Shown piece by piece: positions 46,741-56,620 of a stretch of 64,000 bases of DNA. Within the stretch, counting starts at the first letter, position 1, and each line of letters begins with the position of its first letter. The stretch is from the NCBI GenBank assembly GCA_002205965.3, contig NADL03000748.1, forward strand, positions 496,001 through 560,000, in the 5' to 3' direction. This DNA comes from Kappaphycus alvarezii. Taxonomy: Eukaryota; Rhodophyta; Florideophyceae; Gigartinales; Solieriaceae. The position numbers were made by a program, and so were the translations under genes. The notes beneath the pieces are model-generated. The model was given only the letters and a program-made list of their open reading frames with translations. It ran no database searches and had not been told where the DNA came from.

Positions 46741-47514
46741 GTGCAGAATGCCCCGGTGAGGTTTAAGGTTATCGTTGGAGCTGAAAATTCCAGGTTCAAC
46801 GAAATAATATTCTTTGACGTCATCTACATTGAGGGGCGCCCCGTAGTCCACATATTTGTGGAGGGCACGAGGTTTAGCTCTGCTACCTTCCTCATAAATG
46901 TCCGACCACGAGAGTTTGGCGCGCGATAGTATAATGCTAGGCTGTAATTTACACAGGCCTTCCCAACCGCATGTTAGTTGATCAAAGAAGTCAGCTATGG
47001 GGTCTCTTCAGCAGTACTGACAATTAATCTAATATGTAGACGAAAAAAAAGGTATTGAAGCTCATTCTAGTTTGGGTGTAGGAGAAAGGTACCATCAACC
47101 TCTCCGGAATATATACAGGAAGATAATGAAGGAAGAACCTAAGACCACTAAATAATTAGCTATCTTTCTTGCGGCAAAGGATATGAACGATACGCTAGGC
47201 CCTTAGGGACTCGATTCATCCGTCCTAATGTTTGGGAGTATCCGCAGATTTATACCAAATCGGAGACGAAGTAAGAAAGAGTGACCTAATAAAATCCCTC
47301 ATAATCGCAAACAAACGTGAGAGAGCACATGGAGAAAGAAATGGCTGCAATCAAGTTAAAAAGAGCGCTAAAACATGGTATAACCCAAGTTGCAGATACA
47401 ACATGTCAAGCTGGGGATAAAGCATTCGTTTGGAGGGAGAACATCGTTAACAATCGAGTCAGCGAATGGCTTGGGGCATTTCGAGTCCTCCGAATACAAA
47501 TTCAAAGAAGCTAG
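46741..47514 (+). pseudogene. Copia integrase
   Basis: The first frame reads QNAPVRFKVIVGAENSRFNE, DVIYIEGRPVVHIFVEGTRF, with the first catalytic Asp in DVIY and the second expected acidic residue as E in VEGTRF. Later frames give RERAHGERNG and GDKAFVWRENIVNNRVSEWL, the end of integrase. The middle of the core (about 46930-47230) is not recoverable by eye. Confidence 0.7.
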
Positions 47515-48230
47515 TGTACATACAGGACACGAAGGTCGGTGCATCAAGGTCGTCTAATCTCGCACAATTGAAGCCATATTATCAGGATAAATCACTTGCC
47601 GACTCCTTCATGTTGACCGTAGAAGAAGGGTTTAGCCAATTTAAGACTCCAACAGATCAAGAATTTTTCCTCACAGAAATACTTGACAAAGAGGACCCTA
47701 GGGCTTGCAGTGTTGAAATTTCCAATGCAAAGAAGACTGAAACATAAAAATTACTCAAGCTTGGTGCTTTCCAGATCATTCTCAAGGAATATTTACCTCA
47801 AGACGGAAATTTCTTGCCTGGTCGTTTTGTCCGTGCGCTGAAAAAGACAATACTGTCAAGTTCAAAGCGATATATGTGATGAGGGGTCACAAAAAAACTT
47901 CAGGGATATGATGGTGCATACTAGGACCACACTTCAACTGCAGTTTTTTAAGTCACTTCTGGCACTCGTACACGCCTACAAATTTTATATTGTGACGTCA
48001 GATGTCCGATAGGCATACTTTCAATCGATGGACTTCTGGCAAGGGAAATATTCACCGATAGGCCAGCCCAAGAGTTTGAGATAAGGCCTAATCAGCGTTT
48101 GCAGCTGCCAAAGTCATTGTATGGGTCATGCGAGTCGGCGGATGTATGGCACGAGACACTTCATCGCCGTCACCGCAAGGATCTACGTATAAGAGCATGT
48201 ATATTGGACCCCTCACTGTATTAAATAATG
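47515..48230 (+). pseudogene. Copia reverse transcriptase
   Basis: SSNLAQLKPYY and the RT-front segment LLKLGAFQI, LPGRFVRALKK are in two frames at 47560-47860. VTSDV near 47995 and the following QSMDFW-like stretch match the SDVxxAYLQ box, and LPKSLYGSCES-like codons with WHETLHRRH follow near 48110-48170. Several stops and shifts are present, and the YVDD-like box is not visible. Confidence 0.62.
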
Positions 48231-48337
48231 GAAAAAAAGTTCTGAAAGGGGTAAGTGGATTTTATTGGGATAATCCACTGTGAGCTGGTTATAAATAATT
48301 CTGCAAGCTTTCGGCAAAGACTAATAACAAGTCCGAC

Positions 48338-49222
48338 ATGGCTGAAGATGAGCCACTGCCATGTAATTTCACTGGATTCTCGCTCGGCCGCGACAAGAAT
48401 GGAGATGTCCTTATCGAACAGAACATTTATCTAAGGAAACTTGAGGTACTACAGACAGATGCTACATTCAAACAATTCCGATCAATGCGCATGACACTTG
48501 CTTCGTTATCTCACACGCGCCCTGACCGTTTGTTTGAGATCTCTCAGTTAGCACAAGTGACGGAAGCTATGTTTCCAGAGAGAGGCCTCATCCGAATGCT
48601 CAGGATAGATGTGAAAGACGGATATAACAAGAGTTTATCACTAATAGTTCCCCGGATTGACAAAAGTGAGTTTGCGTATTGTTTTTTTTAAGACGCATCC
48701 TTTGCCAACAGTGAGGACTTCAGTTCACAGCTTGGACACATCGTATTCTTAGCAGATTCGAGTGATGACTTCATCACTATCAGCTTCAAGTTGTAGAAGC
48801 TTGAAGGATTACAAGGCCTGTATTGGCAGGCGAAGATATAGCGTTTAGTGACCTCTTCGATGTCGCCGTATCACTATCGCAGGAGCTGGCCATTCTCATG
48901 AAGAAACCCGTCCCATTGCAACTCCTGACGGACATCAAAAGCTTCTTTTATGTAATCTCAAGGGGCTCCCTAACTTCACATAAACGCATTATCTTTGGAT
49001 ACTGTCACAGCAATAGAAGGGTTCAAGAATGAAGCCATCTCAGATATCGGTTTTGTCCGCAGTTCTAATAACGTAGCAGATGAACTAACCAAGACTATGT
49101 TACATGCAATGTTACATCAATTTAAAGCTATTGGGATGTTGGACATGAAACCGGAGCAACAGATCATTAGGAAGGATTACAGAACAAAGGGTGGCAACCA
49201 GAACCGACCCATTCTTTTGTGA
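48338..49222 (+). pseudogene. Copia RNase H
   Basis: The frame FTGFSLGRDKNGDVLIEQN, YLRKLEVLQTDATFKQFRSM, SHTRPDRLFEISQLAQVTE is followed near 48690 by DASFANSEDFSSQLGHIVFL (RNase H Asp), then 48823-49032 (VPLQLLTDIKSFFYVISRGS) and 48995-49222 (ISDIGFVRSSNNVADELTK). This is the canonical end of a copia polyprotein. The segments lie in different frames. Confidence 0.82.
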
Positions 49223-49230
49223 ATTGCTTT

Positions 49231-50640
49231 TACTGCATCACTTCAACGAAACCAACTGAAGAACCTCAGCGACTCGTGGCTCGCAGCTCAGCTGTTTTCG
49301 GCCCTACGCAAATCTTTAAACTATCAATAGTAAGCCCCAGAGGAAACATTTCTTCAGAGTCCAAAAAGAGCTTCTTGTCAGCATTAATGAAGACGAAATT
49401 GTCTAACGAGGTTTTTTTGCACGCGTCGGACCTTCCAGACGCCAGCAACGATTTCAGCGGGCCACTCGAAAGCCGAATGAAAGCATTCGTCTCTCAAAGA
49501 TTTTCCCATGGGCTTTGAAGACTTCCGCAAGTTGGATCTCAGCTCAATCTGATTGATCAGGATCCCGTTTCTACCAAGCTTTGAATAATGGGTCTCGTCC
49601 TCGAGCAAAGCCGCCCTCAGCGACTCTGCTTTCTATTTACCTGCCCACTGTCCCATCTCAATTACTATCGCTGCTAGCACTGTGAGCGCACATTATGTAC
49701 TGTATGGTCAAAATGTGTGCAAATTGCTATATCTACTTTTCTGCGAAATTTCATTTGATTTCGAATTGTACTGAGTAGCTCTTCCGCCACCGCTCGACCG
49801 ACTCTCGCTGTTGCATTTAACGTCCACTGTCGCGATAGAACTGCGTAAAGGGCGAGGGACGTTTTTACACATTGAAGTCTGCAGTTAACGAACATTATCG
49901 TACAGCTGCTTTGCCGGGTCGCATACCTATAGCCCTCCAATAAGGACGAAACAATTTCCATCGCTTCGCCTCGCAATACATCGCCGCGGAACGCATTGTA
50001 CCATTTCCGTTGTATTACCGCATATCATTATGATTTGCACGACACATTTGGCTCAATATCTAGAGTAAGCGGTGACACCAAAATGCATCGAGGCACCACC
50101 TTTTCTGAGCTGGATAAGAGATCCGCAGTATCTTGGGTCTCTTCCGCTTTCACTTACTTACAACAATACGTACCTCGTGATATTTAACCATAAAGAGGTA
50201 TATGGATCGACCGTAAAGGGTAAAATACTAGATCACTCTTTTGGCAATTATGAATGAAAATGATTACCAAACGTTTAATACCACAGGCGCTGTTCTCTTT
50301 TTAGCTAAGAGAAAGAACACCCAACGAGAAAACATCAAGAAAAGAAAGAGGTCCCAAAATGTAATTATTTCTTTAAAGAATTCCAATCGTTGATAAACCC
50401 GAAAAGGGCTAACTGACCCCCAAATTACACAGTAAGTACTATGCGTCGGTTGATTCGAAAGAAAAGCAGCCACAGTTCACTCTGTCAGACTTCTAGGAAA
50501 AGATCTCCTTTTTCCTTTCTGAAATCTCCTATTCTACGCATTATATATTCTTATAAGGACAATTCCTTATGTACCATAACGAGCAGAAGAGAAGTTTTTC
50601 TCTAACCTAACATCACAAATCCGCTCTCCTAGACTGAATT
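49231..50640. other. No recognisable gene
   Basis: Open frames at 49219-49518 (+) and 49674-49976 (-) are unassigned. The copia 3' LTR may lie here, but no direct repeat of it was found upstream. Confidence 0.45.
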
Positions 50641-50649
50641 ACTGCGAAA

Positions 50650-51250
50650 TAAGAGTGATTCATGCAAAAATGGAAGGCAGTGGTGTTTAGAGATGAAAAG
50701 ATCAATCCAGATTGACTGGATGGGTCGATTTTGTACTGGGATCATTTGGCAAGAGAAAATCATCTTTTCTAAGGGTCATGTTAGGTGGCATAGCGTGGGT
50801 GCGGTTTTTTATTTATAGACCATACGAGTTTTTAATTTGGAAGGTAGAAAAGACTCGCCAAATAAATTCAAACATTTAGGGAGGATCTATTGTCTTGGAT
50901 AGCCATTAATCACAGATGATCACGCACATTTAAACAAGTACTGTAGACTGTCTTATTGACGCTTCTAAATCCACTTAACAGTATTTAAAAACCATGTTGA
51001 TGTTTTGGACTGGCACTTCCTTATACGAAACTTAAACCCCATTTCTAATCTAAACGCAATCTTCGCGAGGGCCGTGTACCGAGATGAAAGGCAGTTTAAG
51101 TCGGAGGCCGACTGGAAAAGGTCTATCGTCAATTGCTGGACTAATATTCCTGAGAAAACGCTTCTGAACCTTGTGAAATCAATGACGAGGCCCTGTATTG
51201 CTTTACTAAAGTCTGACAGTGCAAAACTTTCTAGATACTCAGTGAAGTAA
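50650..51250 (+). pseudogene. Tc1/mariner-type transposase relic
   Basis: The C-terminal frame (51005-51250) reads NLNPISNLNAIFARAVYRDE, IVNCWTNIPEKTLLNLVKSM and SRYS. This fits the SPDLNPIENLW ... W..IP...L..LV.SM ... Y block of Tc1/mariner DDE_3 transposases. Upstream, WKAVVFRDEK near 50668 is the first catalytic Asp block, and DGSILYWDH and GCGFLF follow with stops between. About 200 codons of the catalytic domain remain. The N-terminal HTH and the terminal inverted repeats were not found. Inactive. Confidence 0.75.
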
Positions 51251-51384
51251 AGTTTCATTATTCAGGTTCGGTACACATGCATTGGCATATTTAGGTTTGA
51301 AAGGATTGCATAGTTTTAACGCGATGGAAGTAGGTTTTAGTACTAATTATTTAGCTGCTTGAATTAGGCGATTAGAGTTTAGTT

Positions 51385-51900
51385 TTATACACTCGTTATA
51401 AGATTAGGGGAAAGAGGGGGTTCATTTGCTGTACTGGAGATGTTGGCTAAAACCCGCGAAGTGGATGACAATGCAATGAAAAATTCATTGCCATTGAAAG
51501 CTAGCACTATCGACAATCTACACTGGAATATCAATATGAGGTTAGTCAGCAGACAAGCGGTGTTAAAGGTAACTGCCAAAGCCGAGTACCGCTGCAAAAG
51601 AATGCTTCGAACCTTTAAAACCCATTCCATTGCGTGGGTGGCCACAGTTGCCGCGCCTAGCGTGAAGATGGGGACTGGAACTAGACTCTTTCTCCCAGGC
51701 AAATCTGCAATGACGCCTTGGTATTTCCGCTGCTTCTCCGCCCTGGCCGCGTTGAGATTAGTCATTGTGTTGAACACCCGGATCCTGGAATGGGGGGACG
51801 AGTGGATTGACGAGTGTTATGATGTAACAGTCAGTACCACCTGCAGCTCCCATCGCTCTGATTTGTCATGAAAATACCTTTCTGTCGATATCAACCCTCT
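51385..51900 (-). pseudogene. C-terminal end of an RLE-type RT protein, second lineage (copy J)
   Basis: The frame TNLNAARAEKQRKYQ, RKSLVPVPIFTLGA, SILLQRYSALA and FNTACLLT aligns with the C-terminus of copy E (TSLNAARAANHRMYQ, RGRLVPVPISTLGG, IFMQRHAAAAATSNAACLLA). Upstream in another frame IRAMG, GGTD and LVNPL match the RLE strand of E, but the Asp of FDITF is lost. A decayed, 5'-truncated relic. Confidence 0.72.
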
Positions 51901-52010
51901 TGTCATCTAGCTTCTGGTTGACGAGGTCTAAGCGATTCTGTATTATGAAGCGCATTAAGGTTTAGATGTTGGGCACTGCAGGATCCAACTACACACCTTC
52001 AGTAGGAACT

Positions 52011-52040
52011 GGATGGGCCACGTCGGCCACTGTCGAGTTG
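52011..52040 (-). repeat. Short fragment resembling a LINE 3' coding end
   Basis: GGATGGGCCACGTCGGCCAC on the plus strand resembles GGATGTCCCACGTCGGCCAC at 3383 (copy H), the DNA coding HVADVGHP. Only about 20 bp are alike, so this may be chance or a very short remnant. Confidence 0.3.
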
Positions 52041-53027
52041 GCAGTAAAGTACTGTTCAAATAGGTTAGGGTCATAACCTAAAGTTAGGACTGGATTTAGA
52101 AAGTAACTGAACCACATGTTTCATTATTTTCTCTAGTTCTCCGAGGGACAGGGACGGGCGCGGCAGTTGCTTAGTGGCTCAGTGGTCTAGAATGACACGC
52201 ACGGGGCTCTTTACCTGCCCGTTTATGCACGCTCCGCGCCACTTGCATGCTGCTACTGTTTGTACCACTGGGATCTATTCCTTCGTTTTTGCATTACAGA
52301 ACGGATTTAAGTTCTACTGTACAACTAGTGTCAAGGTTCTTTACAGTACAGTACTGTACTATACAGTAACAAGGATATTTATCACTGTAATATGAGAGGG
52401 GATGTTTTTGTCGAGAACTTCATCGCGACATTCTACGCGGGGTGCGAAAACCTGGCTCCCCCGAAGACCGACTCAGAATACAACGACAACCAACAGGTTG
52501 ACTCGGAATCGCAAGACACCCCACACGCAGCACCGGAGCCAGACACTCCCATCAACGGCCCACTATGGCAACAATGAAGAGACCCCAGACAGTGGAGTGG
52601 AAATACCGCAGACCACCATAGTCCAAGAAGAAACCGACAATGTGACTCCACCGGCGACAAGCAAAAATACCCCGGCCCCAATACTATAGGGCCCTAACGT
52701 GTCAACCTTAGGGTCGCAAAACCCAAGGAAACAGGTGCTGCTCAGCGGCTTGTGCAACCAAAGCTGCACGTCCCCGAAGCCCCCTCTGCCGTGGGAAATG
52801 CCGAGAGACGCACGAGCAGCACCCGCGCCCTGTCACAACGCATGAAGGAGATGCGGATGGCGAAGGCACAACTCGACCCTACTCCCGCACTGGGAAAACG
52901 GGCGAACACGGCCTCTCGCCATTAGCCTCTCCCTCCTTTCCCACTTCCCCGTAACAATGCCCCTGATGCCTCCGACGACTTCCTCCGCAACCAACGACCA
53001 GTCCACCCTACCAATCCTCTTCCTTCG

Positions 53028-53705
53028 GTGTATGATGCACTGCACAGCCCGCTAAGGCCCTCGGACATCTTCAAACGCATTCCTGGGAACTGCATTCACA
53101 GTCTCGCCATATTGCTCATTCGGCTCTTTCGATCTGCTGCAAACGCACGGAACGCAGAAACAGTCCACACTGCCTTCGTCCGGATGCACCTTCTCCCGAC
53201 CGCTGTCTTGCGACGTTTAATGCGTGGGGAAGCCAGATGGCGGTCTCAGACAAGGCAAAGCCAAGAACGCCGTAAACGCATCCGTCGCGCCACCGCAGGC
53301 GAATGGAGTGAACTTTGGAGGGAAGCCATCCAAGCACACCAGAACAGAGAAGAGCGAACCGTCAGACGTCGCCCGCAGCAAACCGAGACGGACAACAAAC
53401 GCGACCCAAAGTTTCGCCGGGCAGCCCACCTAGCTGCAGATGCACAATACGGGCGTGCAATGCGCACCCTGCATCAGTCGCAAATCGCGAACGTGCGTGA
53501 CCCACACGTTTTAGAACGTCTGCGAGAGTTGCACCCTGCACCGAACTCTCCTGTGACAGCCATCGAAACGAGAGACCTTCCGTTCCCGATGGACATCTCT
53601 GAGGAGACAGTCCTCCTCGCCGTCGGACGCCTGAACCCAAACTCCGCGCCAGGTCCGGACAGAATGTCCCCTCGGCTTCTTCGATGTTGGCCAACACAAC
53701 GGTGA
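53028..53705 (+). CDS. Copy C: N-terminal linker and RT motif 0-1
   Basis: 225 residues. The N-terminal half is Arg-rich (RRKRIRRATAGEWSELWREA) and resembles the linker seen before RT in these proteins, with LAADAQYGRAMRTLHQSQ. The end has ISEETVLLAVGRLNPNSAPG followed by PDRMSPRLL, the SAPGPDG/R box at the front of LINE RTs. The frame shifts near 53700, where the next frame (53684) takes over. Confidence 0.7.
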   Translation: MYDALHSPLRPSDIFKRIPGNCIHSLAILLIRLFRSAANARNAETVHTAFVRMHLLPTAVLRRLMRGEARWRSQTRQSQERRKRIRRATAGEWSELWREAIQAHQNREERTVRRRPQQTETDNKRDPKFRRAAHLAADAQYGRAMRTLHQSQIANVRDPHVLERLRELHPAPNSPVTAIETRDLPFPMDISEETVLLAVGRLNPNSAPGPDRMSPRLLRCWPTQR

Positions 53706-54232
53706 GCCCCGAAGCAGGTGTGACGGGCATCTCGGTGCTAACTGCGGTTGTGACGAGACTAGCCCAAGGGGACGTACCAGACGACACAATCCCTCTGATC
53801 TCTTCTGCGAAGCTGCTGCCGATCCAACCTCGGCCAGACAAGATCCGCCCCATTGCTATTGGGACGGCCTTGCGGCGACTCGTAACAACGGTGCTTCTAC
53901 CACAAGCAATAGAAGACAAAAGGGAATACCTCGCACCCCTGCAAGTGGCCAATGGCGTGCCCAGCGGACTGGACTCCATTGTACACGAAGCACGAAGACT
54001 GGTCGAATGCCAACACGAAGAGTATGCACCGGTATCCGTGGATGCACACAACGCATTCAATCGGCTCTCGAGGCAGCGCATGATAAACCTGCTGCCGACC
54101 AAAGTACCGTCGCTGTGTCGTTTGAACATGGTGTACGCTCCCAACACGCCGTCGCTGATATTGCCCGTAGCGTCCGCAGAAGACATCCCTAGCCAGGAAG
54201 GGATGCTACAGGGGATCCTGCAAGCATGCTGA
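53684..54232 (+). CDS. Copy C: RT fingers and palm
   Basis: 182 residues with IRPIAIGTALRRLVTTVLLP (the RPI-x-(I/V)-x-x-x-LRRL block), LAPLQVANGVPSGLDSIVHE and APVSVDAHNAFNRLSRQRM, which contains the first catalytic Asp region in the form VSVDAHNAFN. It ends at GMLQG; the GDPASMLMFSL block continues in another frame from about 54214. A minus-strand frame of 296 codons across the same DNA is a shadow caused by high GC content. Confidence 0.78.
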   Translation: MLANTTVSPEAGVTGISVLTAVVTRLAQGDVPDDTIPLISSAKLLPIQPRPDKIRPIAIGTALRRLVTTVLLPQAIEDKREYLAPLQVANGVPSGLDSIVHEARRLVECQHEEYAPVSVDAHNAFNRLSRQRMINLLPTKVPSLCRLNMVYAPNTPSLILPVASAEDIPSQEGMLQGILQAC

Positions 54233-54268
54233 TGTTTTCTCTTGTGGTGCATCCATTAGCAACAGAAA

Positions 54269-55189
54269 TTGCCCAGCAGACAGCTTAGTCTACATAGATG
54301 GTATGCTGACGACTGCACTCTAATAGGCACTCACACAGAGCTCGAAAAGGCTGTCGACATCCTCAGCGCTAGAGGACCCGATCATGGCTTGTATCTGAAC
54401 CATGCAAAAACCCGTCTGTACTGGCCGCACCGACCCGGCAACTGGACATCGCCACTATACCACCGCTTCCCACTTCAGAACTTTTCCACCGAAGGCATCG
54501 ACCTTCTTGGGGCCCTAATTGGGTCGTCCCAATTTATGGAGGATTTTCCCAGCGAGAAAATTACAAGCTGCAAGCAGACATTGTCGCTGATCGACGATAT
54601 CGGAGATGCTCGAATTCGGTTCCACCTTCACCGGGTATGTGCCTCCACTTGCAAGCTCCAACATGTGGTGAAGCTGACTCCGTCGAGTGTGACCACTGCC
54701 ATTGCACTGAGATTTGACGATGACCAATTCGAGTTCTACACAAGCTCTAACAACGTACCGATGACCGGTGCAGTTCGACACCAGGTATCCTTATCTCTCC
54801 GCTACGGCGGTCACGGCTTAACACCATTGGCGACGCTCAATTTCGCAGCATATGCTGCGAGCATAATTGACGCCGAGCAGCTGCGAAGCCCTGAGGACAG
54901 TGGTGCGACTGAACACCTTGCGGACAGATATTCCGAAGCGCATAGACACCTCCGGGAGTTTGTCCGACGGCTCCCTACGCCCTTCACTACTGATGGCAGT
55001 CCTCCGGGAACACTGACCGCGGCCAGCCTCGCTGCCAAGCCCGATAGTAGACACGACATTCTATATCGAGCCTGGTGTGAGTTGGCAGCAAAGTTCTTCT
55101 GGAAGGACGATGAATGGACGAGATTGCAAACCCCGCATCGCACTCAGAAGCAGATACTCGGCGAAGAATTCGACGTCGAGCATATTTGA
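54269..55189 (+). CDS. Copy C: RT catalytic YADD and thumb region
   Basis: 306 residues beginning near RWYADDCTLIGTHTEL, with the YADD box at 54302, followed by HGLYLNHAKTRLYWP, GIDLLGALIG, ARIRFHLHRVCASTCKLQHV and SLRYGGHGLTPLA. The same order is seen in copies D and F (FELLGAP, ARFHMHRLCASAC, GGxGF). This part would hold the polymerase active site Asp pair and the thumb. Confidence 0.82.
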   Translation: MPSRQLSLHRWYADDCTLIGTHTELEKAVDILSARGPDHGLYLNHAKTRLYWPHRPGNWTSPLYHRFPLQNFSTEGIDLLGALIGSSQFMEDFPSEKITSCKQTLSLIDDIGDARIRFHLHRVCASTCKLQHVVKLTPSSVTTAIALRFDDDQFEFYTSSNNVPMTGAVRHQVSLSLRYGGHGLTPLATLNFAAYAASIIDAEQLRSPEDSGATEHLADRYSEAHRHLREFVRRLPTPFTTDGSPPGTLTAASLAAKPDSRHDILYRAWCELAAKFFWKDDEWTRLQTPHRTQKQILGEEFDVEHI

Positions 55190-55199
55190 AAACGCAAGC

Positions 55200-55960
55200 A
55201 GGAGCCTTCCTCTGTACACCCTTCTGTAGTCAACCGAACGTCCAACGAGATGCGGACAGCGATGCTACGCCGTCACCTGGGAGTTCGCATGTTTGACGAC
55301 TCTGCTCTGCTGCGGTGCGCTCAGTGCCACAGGCCCATGGATCTCTTGGGAGACCATGCAGCGGACCCTTGTAACAAAGGTCTCGGGTAGACCAACCGGC
55401 ACATAGCAGTTGTAAGAGTACTTGTGCGAGAGCTGTTCAAGGCAGCAGGAGTTGGCGTCCAATATGAGGTCAAATACCTACTCCCTGGACTGAATGCGCG
55501 ACCCGCGGATATTCTGGTGCTCCCGCGGTCCGACGCATTGAACACCCCGTCCCCTCTCCCGGTGGCCTACGACATCACCGTATCCTCGCCATTGCAGGAG
55601 TGCTACATGTAAGTGGGAGCACGAGAAGCGCGAGCCTTTGCCAACGCAGCAGAGAAGCGGAAGAAGAGGGACCTAGCCACGCAAGTGGCTGCCATTCCTG
55701 GCGAGGTCCTGCCCGGACGATCAAGGTTAGGATGGGATTTTGTGCCGCTGGCTTTTGACTTCTTAGGATCACCTGAGACAGAATCGAAGGTCATAGAGAA
55801 GTACGCGGCAGCTGTCGCGTCTCGCAGCGGCTGTTCTACGGGGGGAGCGAAAACTCGTCGGTATCAGAAACTTAGCTACGCTATTTGGTCCACATGTGCG
55901 GCGTCTGTAATGTGTCGTGCCCCGCAACGCGCAGAATTTAGCCACCCTATCCATCTTCTG
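55200..55960 (+). CDS. Copy C: zinc motif, restriction-like endonuclease domain, C-terminal block
   Basis: From about 55250 a frame reads MLRRHLGVRMFDD and CAQCHRPMDLLGDHAADPC, a C-x2-C-x8-H-x4-C zinc motif, then a TAG stop and NRH instead of RHN. The frame 55424-55612 continues with AGVGVQYEVKYLLPGL, RPADILVLP and AYDITVSSPL, the E ... P-A-D-I ... D-x-T-V pattern of a PD-(D/E)xK nuclease as in R2-type elements. 55613 onward gives REARAFANAAEKRKKRDLA and FVPLAFDFLGSP. The nuclease would nick the genomic target before priming. Confidence 0.75.
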
Positions 55961-55964
55961 CGCC

Positions 55965-56123
55965 TTACACCCCGAACTTCACGTTTCGACCTCTGGCGTT
56001 TGATTCCCTGGGTGCCCCTTCCCCTGGTACAATTGCGTTTATCGAGGAGTTAGTTCCGCGGATCGCGTCCAAGTGTCGGAAGAAACTTTACTTCATTGAG
56101 TATCTATCGTATACACTGCAGGA
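55965..56123 (+). mobile_element. Extra 3' coding fragment of an RLE LINE, plus strand
   Basis: GVFDSLGAPSPGTIAFIEEL-like codons (TTTGATTCCCTGGGTGCCCC near 56001, GAGGAGTTAGTTCCGCGGAT near 56044) repeat the C-terminal block already present in copy C about 230 bp upstream. It is therefore a separate, 5'-truncated insertion abutting copy C and followed directly by the tail of copy D. Confidence 0.55.
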
Positions 56124-56179
56124 CTGACTATACGGCTAAGAACTAACCGGATGTTCCACGTCAGGCACGTGCAGTGGGG

Positions 56180-56620
56180 CTCGCGATAGAATCGCCATTG
56201 CAACAGAAGACCACAGTGTGCAACTAATGCGCTGGTAAATACGTCTGCGGATCACTGCTGTGGTTGTGTTGAGCTTCTCTGCGATGCGCGGGATGAAGTC
56301 TTCGAGGAACAGAATGGAGGCGGGGGATGGGGCACCCAGGGAGTCGAAAGCCAGGGGCTGAAACTTGAAGTTCGGTTCCTGGAGGGTGTTGTGCGAAGGG
56401 GGGGGATGCGGCGTACCAGTTTGCGCTCCAGGTCTTTGACTTTGTCTCGGTGGGCAATGTCGGCGGCGCCGCCGGCCATTTGTGTGGCCCTTGTGCGCAC
56501 GCCTTGTTTGAACGGCGAGACAACGGTTAGGTCGCAGGCTATGGGGCGGACCTGTTGGCCTGTGGGCAGGGGGGGGGTTGTATCAGAATGTCCGCGGGGC
56601 GGATATTCGTTCCCGGACAA
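56180..56620 (-). pseudogene. Copy D: endonuclease-like end of the protein
   Basis: After a one-base shift near 56590 the frame reads GQQVRPIACDLTVVSPFKQG with the nuclease Asp, then RATQMAGGAADIAHRDKVKD. A second shift near 56270 leads to the block YQRISCTLWSS ending HPVSS just before the tail. The RPADI motif is spread over the first shift. Confidence 0.75.

Larger units (their letters stand above)
45808..49230 (+). mobile_element. Degenerate Ty1/copia retrotransposon
   Basis: Plus-strand pieces occur in copia order: a gag-like acidic segment (45808-46002, weak), protease (46169), GAG-pre-integrase zinc region (about 46590-46690), integrase core (46741-46930), integrase C-terminal part (47232-47514), RT (about 47750-48200) and RNase H (48338-49222). 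RNase H last and integrase before RT is the copia, not the gypsy, order. LTRs were not found, so the ends are approximate. Many stops and frame changes occur throughout. Confidence 0.8.
52392..55960 (+). mobile_element. RLE-type non-LTR retrotransposon, near full length (copy C)
   Basis: The longest copy of the lineage. It has a low-complexity Pro/Thr/Glu-rich 5' region (52.4-52.95 kb), a basic linker and RT front (53.03-53.7 kb), RT palm (53.7-54.45 kb), thumb-like region (54.45-55.19 kb), zinc motif and endonuclease-like domain (55.3-55.6 kb) and C-terminal block (55.6-55.95 kb). Base composition is GC-rich compared with the flanks. Several one-base frame changes and a TAG (near 55389) interrupt the single expected ORF. 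The 3' end is overrun by another tail fragment at about 55965. Confidence 0.8.

Noticed and set aside
52165..52240. Possible tRNA or SINE from TGGCTCAGTGGT (A-box-like)
   Set aside because: No B box follows within 100 bp and no cloverleaf can be drawn.
53362..54252. 296-codon minus-strand ORF
   Set aside because: It is antisense to the RT palm of copy C, has no recognised motif and arises from the GC-rich codon use of the real frame.
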